A DNA stretch of 64,000 bases. It comes from Chrysophaeum taylorii. Taxonomy: Eukaryota > Sar > Pelagophyceae > Pelagomonadales > Pelagomonadaceae. The stretch spans positions 1-64,000 of the forward strand of contig JAQMWT010000077.1 of assembly GCA_029834535.1 (NCBI GenBank), written 5' to 3'. The notes under the pieces were generated by a model. That model was not told where the DNA came from and did no database searches. It saw only the letters and a list, made by a program, of their open reading frames with translations. How positions within the stretch are numbered: the first letter of the stretch is position 1; each line of letters begins with the position of its first letter. This document shows, one piece after another, positions 10,366-18,431 of the stretch. The position numbers and the translations under genes are program-made.

Positions 10366-12357
10366 TTAGGGCTTGGACTTGGTGGAGCTGAGAGTCGACT
10401 TGGCGCTTTTGAACAGAGCATTACGAAACACAGGTACGACAGACAGTGTGTTAAAGCTATCTGAGGTAGTGGACGTTACTGGTTCGAGGGTATCGGTATC
10501 GTCTTCGTCAGCTTCTACTGTCAGGCGGTGAACGCCAATAGTAGAATGGTGTGGTACCATACGAAACGTGAGTGCAAGTAAAGCATTCAGTAGGGATGGC
10601 ACTAGTGAGTCAAGTTGTATGGTGTCCAGTTGGTTTTCCAAAAAGTTAGACTCAGCGAACGGATCCGAGAGGATAGAAGGGTCTTCCAATTCACATGCAA
10701 AGGGAATGCTTTGAATACACGAGAGCAAATTATCACGTAGACGATGGAGGTGATCGTCCGTGGAGGAATGGTTGGCGGCATATTGATCATGAGCTGTTAG
10801 CGTTAAGCGAGACAGTAGCTCTGTGATCTTGAACAGTGTTACAAGCAGCACGTGTGCATTGGCTGTAGGAGGAAAGAGCCGGTTTTCCAGGGAGGTAATT
10901 GAAGCAATGGCTGCCTGTAGATCTGTGTGCAGAGATAGATTCTCAGCGCTAAGGGTGTTGACCTTGCGAATATATAGGCGAAGAGTTTCCTGGAGTTGTT
11001 CGACTTGTTGACGCAATGCATCGACATCATCAGGCGAGGCAGAAGGAGCAGGGTGTGTCGATGGTGAAGACATTTCCAGAGTAGATTCTGATGAGGGAAG
11101 TGAGTAGTTAGATGGCATTTCGGTCAACACATGCTGTGCGAGTGAGGGGTATTTCGTGTTTAGGAAGTGCAGAAAGTCTTGACGTTCGGCCGAAGTATAG
11201 GTGGGACCGAACATTACATCCAAGAGTGATGGCGGCTTTGTATCGTCTAAGGATGATACGTAGTCGTCAAGGTGTTGTACCCACGATTGGATAACAGTAT
11301 GAATCACATGGTGGTATTTGGTGGCTTTGAACATAGCCTGATTTTTACGAGCTTGTGTTCGCTCGAGCGTTACAAGAAAGTTAAGATGCTCCAGGTGCAT
11401 CTGAGTAATAAGCCGAAGATCCAGTGCCAATGGTAATTGAGTAGTGGTGGATTCTGTGGCTGCATCGGTTACTGATAAGACTAAATGAGCAAGTGACGAG
11501 TGTTGCGTTAGGTTTCTGGTCAAGAGAGCATGTAGCTCCTTTGGCAAATGATACGTACGTATGATGGTTGCACGTATATGACCGGCTGAGCACCCATTAC
11601 AGGAAGGTTGGAAGGAAGTAGCATTACGTGCACATACGTTAGGTTGTATGGGCGCCTGATCGGTGTTGTGACAAGCACAACAAATGTTAGTGGTGATAGT
11701 TGAGATGGGAATATGACCATTCTTCTTGTGGTCATCTGTGTTGAGGTGACTCAGTACTTCAGTGGGGAGTTCACTAGGTGCTTGTGACTTCGAATTATAT
11801 GTGGTAGAAGCAAGAAATGTAGGCTGTCCTAAATCGTTGAGACACTGCGTACAATAGGATGACAGGATGAAACGTTCACGTTTGGGGCCTCTGTAGCAGC
11901 CAATAGAAGTAATAGCAGGAGCAGCTTCCCAAAATGTAGTAATGGGTAGGCGCATAGATATGAAGGTCGTAAGTTCCACAAACAGTAAAGAGTCAGCAGA
12001 TTCATATATCGAGTTGAGTGCCGTAGAGATTTCCGCTCGCATAACAGAAGAGAGAAAGGGCGTAGCAGGAGTACGGAAGCTCTCAAAAAGAGAGAATCCT
12101 CGTTCAATCAGGGTAAAATCCATGTTGAGGCCATCTTGGAAAGTTAGGGATTGTAGTGAAACAGGCTCAGCTGGTGTCGGTGAAACAGTAGCAGCCTGGG
12201 AGGTAGTAGGAGTGACAGTGGTTATGGGTTGTCGCTTGTGAACCAACTTGGGAGAAGGCTCGGCCGTGGAGAGCGAGCGTGGAATTGTCCTTCGAACGAC
12301 TGGAGAGATGCCACGGCCACGGCCACGGGAGTGCCAAGAAAAAGACATGAGTGACAC
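10366..12357 (-). CDS. Copia element ORF3 (downstream of RNase H), unknown function
   Basis: 663-residue open frame placed between RNase H and the 3' LTR, where standard Copia elements have nothing. The N-terminus is short and basic (SFSWHSRGRGRGISP). Around residues 165-260 there are paired cysteines in CTQC, CCACH and CNGC, suggesting zinc binding. Around residues 445-490 a coiled coil is likely (VDALRQQVEQLQETLRLYIR). I see no signal peptide or transmembrane helix, so it does not look like an envelope protein. One SLNY-type motif (TEMPSNY) lies at 11104-11124 inside it. The truncated second element does not reach this region. Possible roles (RNA or DNA binding, second capsid-like module) are guesses. 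Confidence 0.7.
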   Translation of the reverse strand: MSLMSFSWHSRGRGRGISPVVRRTIPRSLSTAEPSPKLVHKRQPITTVTPTTSQAATVSPTPAEPVSLQSLTFQDGLNMDFTLIERGFSLFESFRTPATPFLSSVMRAEISTALNSIYESADSLLFVELTTFISMRLPITTFWEAAPAITSIGCYRGPKRERFILSSYCTQCLNDLGQPTFLASTTYNSKSQAPSELPTEVLSHLNTDDHKKNGHIPISTITTNICCACHNTDQAPIQPNVCARNATSFQPSCNGCSAGHIRATIIRTYHLPKELHALLTRNLTQHSSLAHLVLSVTDAATESTTTQLPLALDLRLITQMHLEHLNFLVTLERTQARKNQAMFKATKYHHVIHTVIQSWVQHLDDYVSSLDDTKPPSLLDVMFGPTYTSAERQDFLHFLNTKYPSLAQHVLTEMPSNYSLPSSESTLEMSSPSTHPAPSASPDDVDALRQQVEQLQETLRLYIRKVNTLSAENLSLHTDLQAAIASITSLENRLFPPTANAHVLLVTLFKITELLSRLTLTAHDQYAANHSSTDDHLHRLRDNLLSCIQSIPFACELEDPSILSDPFAESNFLENQLDTIQLDSLVPSLLNALLALTFRMVPHHSTIGVHRLTVEADEDDTDTLEPVTSTTSDSFNTLSVVPVFRNALFKSAKSTLSSTKSKP
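11104..11124 (-). other. SLNY-type motif copy 5 (TEMPSNY), inside ORF3
   Basis: In-frame peptide TEMPSNY followed by Ser. It matches the other copies at T-E-M and N-Y and shares the DNA core reading ACCGAAATG on the minus strand. Confidence 0.5.
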
Positions 12358-12414
12358 TCACACGACACGTACAAAAAAAATGTGGCAAAAGAAGGTAGGG
12401 CCAGGGCTAGTTTG

Positions 12415-12435
12415 CTAGTTTAACGACGTTGCGGT
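12415..12435 (-). other. SLNY-type motif copy 4, RNase H/ORF3 gap
   Basis: The same nucleotide motif (minus strand ACCGCAACGTCGTTAAACTA) sits in the short gap between the RNase H frame and ORF3, i.e. again at a domain border. Confidence 0.5.
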
Positions 12436-12453
12436 CACTAGGGTTAGGCATCT

Positions 12454-15074
12454 TCAATCCTGTAAAGGATTGTCGTCAGAGGCATGATGCATACCGAGTA
12501 GAGAGCGAAAGGTGGAGAACTCAGCAGCAAGTGGCTTTGTAAAACCATCCGCCACGTTCAGCTTGCCGGGAACATGATGGACTCGTATTTTCTGAAGCGA
12601 TATGTACTCACGAATCTTAAACCATCTGGTCGACAGTGCCTTGGATCGAGAGGACCCATCTGGGTTATTAGAGGTGTGAACAGCGGCAGCATTGTCAGAC
12701 AAAGAGGTAGGCTTCTGATGAAGCGCATATCTTCAGCAATTGGGTTGTCATTGTCATCGAAGTCAACAGGGTCAGCGGTGTTCTCACCATTAGCATTGTT
12801 GACGTAGAAGGTGGGGTTGACGACAAAGGAGAGTTCCAACAGCAGCTTGCGTAGCCAAACAGCTTCATCAGCACAAATACTGAGGGCAATCAACTCAGCT
12901 TCGTGAGTTGAGCAGGAGACAATCGGTTGAAGTTTGCTTTTCCAACCAATAAGGCAGTTGAAAAGATAGAAGACAAACCCGGTGGTAGATTTCCTATCTT
13001 CCTGTGCTAAGGAAGGGGCATTGTCAGCGTCAACCATGGCAACTAAGGGGTCAAACTGTCCAGTAGATACATCCTGTGGTTGGTAGTCGACCACAGTGGA
13101 TAGATCAATTCGATTAGCGGAGACAGTGCGAAGGTGAGCTTCAATGGCATTACCTTTAGGGTGAAACCAGAGGCGAAGTGAGCGGTTTTCCGGCTTCTTG
13201 AGGTAGCGAAGCAAATGCTCTAGCATTTGGACGTGAACATATGTGGGTGCATGCATACCACGCGAACATCTGCCCAAGGCTTGCGAGAAGTCAGGTCTGC
13301 AGGCAACTTGCATGAACACCAGCTTGCCAAGGAGGGTGGCAAAGTGCGAGTTGATGTACAACTCTGTTTCAGTGCTGGGAGTGCCATCTTTATACTTGAA
13401 GGACGATGACATAGGATATTTAAGCGGGGTCAGTTGCTGCAAGACTGGGTGATCAGCGAAGAGTTCATCCAGCTTGGCTTGCACATCCAGAGAAATGGAG
13501 CCGTCAGATGTGCGACACACACGCATGCCTAGGAGGGTATGGACAGGTTCAAACTGCTCTACAGCATACCGTTTGTGGAGGGCATCCTGTAATTCAGTAC
13601 GAAGAGGGTCGTCATTGGACACAATAACAATGTCGTCTACAGACAGACTGCATACGACGAACTTAGCATGTGCGGATACTCGAGCATATAGGCAAGAGTC
13701 CGAATGCAGGCGTTTGTAACCAAGGCTACGGAAGAAGCCGTCTATCTCTTTGTTCCAAAGGGATGGTGATTGCCTAAGTCCATAAAGTGACTTCAGCAGT
13801 TTCGGTAGACGTCGGCCCTTGTACTTAGCGTCATCGGGGTCGATAAGCTTGATGCCGTCTGGTAATTGAACATAGACATTGGCATCGATGTCAGACTGAA
13901 CGAAGGCGTTCGGGACGTCTGCATGGTAGACAGGCAATTGCTTGTATGCTGCAATAGCTAGTAGTACCCGGATTGCGGTCATAGTGGCCATGGGGCTGAA
14001 GGTACCAAAGAAATCGGCGCCAAGAGATGCTAGGAAGCCACGTAGTACGAGGCGAGCCTTGTGCTTAACGTATTTGCCTGCAGAGTCTGTTTTAATCTTC
14101 AGCACCATCTTGCTGTCAATAGGACGAGAGACACCGTCGGGTAAGGAAAGTTTGAAGCAGCCAAAGCGGATAATGTCGTGGAGTTCCTTGGCGATGGCCT
14201 TGAGGTAGGCGTGCCTGTTTTCAGGCGACAAACCGTGGAGGCACTTAAGTTTATATTCGTCAATGGAAACGTCCGCTTCTTGGACCTTATATTCGTCAGG
14301 ACCAACAGTGGCTGGTGAATTATAGTTTAGCGACGTTGCGGTCGAGGCAGTGTGCGCAACTTCGGGATAAGCGGAAACAGCGTCAGTAGGAGTAGTAGGG
14401 GCAGATTCCAGTTGGATATGGATAGTAGGGTCGGTACGTAAGACCTGGGTGATAAACTCTGTAGAGACCAGAAGGTATTCCTCCAAGTCAGCCAGAGATG
14501 CAGAAGTAGCGCCAAACTCGGATGAGTTGTGATCAATAAAGCTGGTCGGCGCCAGGTACGTAAGTGCATATTGTAAGGAAGAAGTGCCGAAGGCAGCAGC
14601 GTGTTCAGTGAACGCAGATAAAAGGGGCTGAGGAATAGGGCACGTAGGTGAACCATCAGCAGTTAAAAAGGTTGCAGCTGGGATGCTGGATGCGCACTTG
14701 GCGTGGGCGAAGTAACCATCGACGTGCGGGTAGCGGGCAAGTAAGTCAGTGCGCAACGGGAGAAGAAGACGAGCTAACAACGCATGTTCCCCCTCTGAGC
14801 AGATAGCAGACCAGAGGATACCACCACGGAGATGAAGGGCGGAGAGGGCGGGAGACTTGAACGTAAGAAAGTGGTGGCGAAGATCCCAGCGGAAATCGGC
14901 GAGCTTGCCACCAGCGGCTTTGTAAGCACCAATAGTAGACGCTTGTAACCGGGCTCGGATAGTTTTCATAGAAGTGGCCTTGCGAGTGTTAGGCTGTTTG
15001 GAACCTGGGACAAGAATGAGGTCATCTTGTGCAAAAAGGTCTTTGTAAGAAGGAAGCAAGGGCGGCGGTGACAT
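12454..15074 (-). CDS. Copia element reverse transcriptase-RNase H
   Basis: RVT_2-type Copia reverse transcriptase: KHKARLVLRGF, VYHADVPNAFVQSDIDANVY, LLKSLYGLRQSPSLWNKEID and the catalytic strand SLSVDDIVIVSND. RNase H follows: EDRKSTTGFVFYL, SCSTHEAELIALS, SDNAAAVHTSNN and a final HVPGKLNVADGFTKPLA. The long N-terminal part before RT carries Pro/Thr-rich linker sequence with SLNY copy 3. Together with the integrase upstream this defines Ty1/Copia. Confidence 0.92.
14322..14342 (-). other. SLNY-type motif copy 3 (TATSLNY), integrase/RT border
   Basis: In-frame TATSLNY followed by Asn-Ser, located between the integrase part and the reverse transcriptase core. Confidence 0.55.
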
Positions 15075-16915
15075 AGAGCCAGATTCGTCGGCGGTAGCGT
15101 CAGAAGAGGAAGAAGAGGCCGGAGTAGGGGACGAAGACGGAGGAGCTGAAGGAGGTGGGGAGTGCCCCTCTGAGGATGAGAAGTCCTTGTCCCCCTCTGA
15201 ATGACATGGTCTTGGATAGTGGTGTGGGGTGTGAGCGAGAAAGGCGCGGAAGGAGCGTGTGGCGGAGGAGCTAGTTCAGGATCAGGAGTAGGATGCTGCA
15301 ACATGTAGAGGAATTGCAGCTTGGACGAAACACGAATTTGTCCGTTTTCAGGGTTGAGGACGACGTCAGCGAGATGGTCGACGCGTGGGGAGACGAGCGG
15401 GTTTTGTGCGTTGGCGCAACAGAGATACAGATATTTGCGGCGGCACGGTTCCCACTTGTGGTGTTCATGGGGCTCCAATAGGAGGTAACATTCAGCGCCA
15501 AAAATCTTGAGCATATCGTGTTGGGGAGTGCTGAGTTGGTTGTAGAGTAGCTGTTGCGGACTCAGAATAGCATGATGAATGCGCTCGAGCGTGGCGTTCG
15601 GGAGAAGGTTATAGCTTTGAACGGTGTGTATCACCGCCCATGGGAACATGATAGCGGGTTCCACGATCTTGGCGCCACGATAGTGAGCATTAAGGAGAGA
15701 ACGAAGGCGAGTTGAGGAGGCGGAGGCGATGAAACCGATGGCAGACTCAACTTCAAAGTTAAAGTGGTGCATGTACGGCGGGAAGGCAATGAGTTGAATG
15801 CCCTTATCGACGCGGTACGGGGAGGTAATGTGCTGGCTAAAGTAAGGCTTGAATGCATCGGAGTAGAGGGTGCGCATGTGCACATTGAGTTGTGTACGAC
15901 AGAAGTCATACACAAAATCCAGAGCTTGAGTGAACTCCGTGGCGTTGGTGGTGCGTGTAAAGTACACCAAGAGAAATTTCGAAATGAGTTCCTTGAAGAC
16001 GATGATATGTGTGAAGCCTCCCCATTCGGATGGGATGGTCACATAGCCGCCGTCGCACGCCCAGACTTCACCGGCTTTGTGGGTTTGCTCAAAAGAAGGC
16101 TTGGTCGCATTGAAATGCTTGTGCGGGTGGCGCTTGTTGTGTGCGATGCAGTCGGTGCATAAGTCGCGATATGGTATGTCAGAAGCAGAGAATCCAGGGC
16201 GAGCAAGTACGTTGGGGGCCTTGGCAGCGACGTTGTCGGGGCAGTGATGCACCCGGTGAAAGCGATTAGCACGTTCTTTGGCATTGAGATATTCGGTGGA
16301 TCCGTGTGCGAGGGACTTACGAGGAATTGGATGAGCGGGAATGTGCCGTTTGCGCCGAACATCGAACTTGAGTTCGGTGTCTAAGGCAGTGGAAGGCGGT
16401 GCGTCGTCATCCTGGTGCACAGCAGGGTCACTTGGAGGTGCATCCTCATTATCACGAGTAGCGAGAGTATCTTCGTAGGACGACGATATATAGTTTAACG
16501 ACATTTCGGTCAAGCAGTTGCTGGAAATAGACATCATAAAAGATTGTGCCAAAGACAAGGTATCTGTGCTGCACGTGGTGGAGGCTTGGTCAACGGTCAT
16601 GAAATTGGATACATAGGATTTCTTCGTCACGGCAGCAGTATGTTGGAAGGTAGGGTCCAACATAAGGGATTTAATATCGGCGACGATGAGCGAAAGGTGC
16701 TTGTACAGAGTGCTGTACGTACCGGCAGGCAGAGCATTGCTGAGCATGTCACAGCAAAGGTCATGGCGTAGAGACAAGAGGAAAGATTCCTGTTGTTTGG
16801 TGTGGTTGTTAGCACGAATCAACTCCGGTCGAGTGGGGTAGCGTAATTTCCCGTTGCGAGGGTCGAGTAAAATAATATTGGCATACCCTCGGACGGTTGG
16901 CAATGGAGCAAGCAT
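14966..16915 (-). CDS. Copia element integrase
   Basis: The N-terminal 140 residues are element-specific, followed by SLNY copy 2 and an acidic linker. The integrase zinc-binding region has HRVHHC and CTDC. The catalytic core has the first Asp in VWACDGGYVTIP, the second in TLYSDAFKPYF and the Glu in FNFEVESAIGFI about 35 residues later, the DDE spacing of retroviral-type integrases. A Pro-rich C-terminal tail follows. Confidence 0.88.
   Translation of the reverse strand: MLAPLPTVRGYANIILLDPRNGKLRYPTRPELIRANNHTKQQESFLLSLRHDLCCDMLSNALPAGTYSTLYKHLSLIVADIKSLMLDPTFQHTAAVTKKSYVSNFMTVDQASTTCSTDTLSLAQSFMMSISSNCLTEMSLNYISSSYEDTLATRDNEDAPPSDPAVHQDDDAPPSTALDTELKFDVRRKRHIPAHPIPRKSLAHGSTEYLNAKERANRFHRVHHCPDNVAAKAPNVLARPGFSASDIPYRDLCTDCIAHNKRHPHKHFNATKPSFEQTHKAGEVWACDGGYVTIPSEWGGFTHIIVFKELISKFLLVYFTRTTNATEFTQALDFVYDFCRTQLNVHMRTLYSDAFKPYFSQHITSPYRVDKGIQLIAFPPYMHHFNFEVESAIGFIASASSTRLRSLLNAHYRGAKIVEPAIMFPWAVIHTVQSYNLLPNATLERIHHAILSPQQLLYNQLSTPQHDMLKIFGAECYLLLEPHEHHKWEPCRRKYLYLCCANAQNPLVSPRVDHLADVVLNPENGQIRVSSKLQFLYMLQHPTPDPELAPPPHAPSAPFSLTPHTTIQDHVIQRGTRTSHPQRGTPHLLQLLRLRPLLRPLLPLLTLPPTNLALCHRRPCFLLTKTFLHKMTSFLSQVPNSLTLARPLL
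16490..16510 (-). other. SLNY-type motif copy 2 (TEMSLNY), methyltransferase/integrase border
   Basis: In-frame TEMSLNY followed by Ile-Ser-Ser, located after the methyltransferase domain and before the zinc-binding and catalytic parts of integrase. Confidence 0.55.
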
Positions 16916-16973
16916 TGAGTGGATTTTAGAGCCGAGTTTGCGGTCACTTCCACGAAGGTACCCTATATAGCGA

Positions 16974-18374
16974 CTATGAGATAGGTGATGATCTTCCAGA
17001 GCAAAAATTAGAATCCTTGTAATCGAAAGAGTTGTCGGTGGCCTTGTAGGTAAGGCAGCCAGGCATCACGAGAGCGCATCTGGACACGAGGTTTTGTATG
17101 GCGGTGCCATAGGTGGTAGCGGAGCCAACTTGGGGAAGGGCTTGGACTATCCACAAGTAACCCATAAACGGCTCCAGATATATGGACCTGTCCCGGTCGC
17201 GGGGGATGTCGGAAGCAGTGAACGTATACGTGCTCCCAAAGGCGTTGATGGGGGTCTTTTGGTTGGTGGTGGCGTTCTCTATGGTGAGGTTGCCGTCGGA
17301 ATGGTGGCCACCAGTTAAGAAGTAGGAGTTGTGTGATGTTGATGAGGTTGTAAGTAATAACCTGTGTGACGGTTGGTTAGTTTCGAAAACGGTTATGTAA
17401 TAGGACACAGGAGTGGGTGAGTTAGTATGTAAGCTTGCAAACACGTTATAGAGGATTGTAAAAATCTTGACGTGTATAGGATGTGTTGCATTGGGTAATG
17501 GCTCCATAGAGGAGCGTTTAAAGCACAACTGATGGTAAGTACACTCGGATTGAACAGAGTGAGTACGTTGCTCGTGAGCCTGTTGTGAGTGAAGGCGAAG
17601 TAGTAACATATTGAGGGATTCAAGGTCAGCCATAGTAAGCTGAGCAGAACCTGTGCGAGAGTAAGATGCAAAAGTTTTTGGAACGGGGACATATGGAGGA
17701 TCGGGGAACACCCGGATCCAGTCTTTGGATATGTGGTTAGGTAGCCAAAGGCGCTTGGGAATAGCTTGTAGATCATCCACGATCTTTAGGAAGGGGCGTG
17801 GATGGAGGATGGGCCACGATGATAGTTTAATTGGTCCAGTAGAATATCTGCGTGCGACGCATATCCACCTTTCTCTAGATTGGTAGTCGCCACATAGGTA
17901 GGTCGGGAACCTATCAACAACATCGACACAGTAATCAAGGGTAGTATAGATAAGGTTGGCCACTGTGATGTGGTCTTGATGACAGTACTTATGCGGAGGC
18001 GTCATCTCAGCCAGTAGTACCAAGGGCTGGAGTAGCTTGATGACAGACAGCATGCTGTCGAAAAGAGAATCGTCCAGCAGGCTGTGTAAGTCTTCTGACT
18101 TTTGTTGTTTTAGTAAATTCCTGTTTGTGCAGGGAGGAGTGATCTCAATTATATCACAATAGAATGTGCGCCTTTCCTCTGGTGAGATTAGGTGAAGATG
18201 GTTAATAAAGGCGGGGAGAGATTCAAATAATAGTACAGTAGGAAAACGGTGGCGTAACATACGAACAAGCGTATCATCAGACTCAACAACAACTTTTACA
18301 TTGATATTTAAGCCTAAGTCATTAGTGGCTTGAGACAGGAACGCCGGAGTTGACAAACCAGAACAAAGTAACAT
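16974..18374 (-). CDS. C5-cytosine DNA methyltransferase-like domain inside the Copia element
   Basis: 466-residue open frame with the ordered motifs of C5-cytosine DNA methyltransferases. Motif I is MLLCSGLSTPAFLSQ (AdoMet binding), motif II VKVVVESDD followed by MLRHRFPTVLLFESL, motif IV DIIEITPPCTNRN with the PPC catalytic cysteine, a motif VI-like LVLLAEMTPP (AEM instead of ENV), motif VIII GDYQSRERWICVARR with QxRxR, then about 190 residues where the target-recognition region would lie, and a motif X-like YGTAIQNLVS near the end. The expected reaction is transfer of a methyl group from AdoMet to carbon 5 of cytosine in DNA. It lies between the protease and integrase parts. A related domain sits at the same place in the second element (31835-32290). 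DNMT-bearing retrotransposons are known from dinoflagellates and the charophyte Klebsormidium; I cannot say whether this is the same lineage. Confidence 0.87.
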   Translation of the reverse strand: MLLCSGLSTPAFLSQATNDLGLNINVKVVVESDDTLVRMLRHRFPTVLLFESLPAFINHLHLISPEERRTFYCDIIEITPPCTNRNLLKQQKSEDLHSLLDDSLFDSMLSVIKLLQPLVLLAEMTPPHKYCHQDHITVANLIYTTLDYCVDVVDRFPTYLCGDYQSRERWICVARRYSTGPIKLSSWPILHPRPFLKIVDDLQAIPKRLWLPNHISKDWIRVFPDPPYVPVPKTFASYSRTGSAQLTMADLESLNMLLLRLHSQQAHEQRTHSVQSECTYHQLCFKRSSMEPLPNATHPIHVKIFTILYNVFASLHTNSPTPVSYYITVFETNQPSHRLLLTTSSTSHNSYFLTGGHHSDGNLTIENATTNQKTPINAFGSTYTFTASDIPRDRDRSIYLEPFMGYLWIVQALPQVGSATTYGTAIQNLVSRCALVMPGCLTYKATDNSFDYKDSNFCSGRSSPIS

Positions 18375-18431
18375 GACAGAGGGTTTGCGGAGATTGGACT
18401 CTTGTGAGAGAAAAACTGGTCGTGCGAGTAG

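Noticed and set aside
10366-12357. ORF3 as a viral envelope gene
   Set aside because: Position fits, but there is no signal peptide, transmembrane helix or fusion-like segment.
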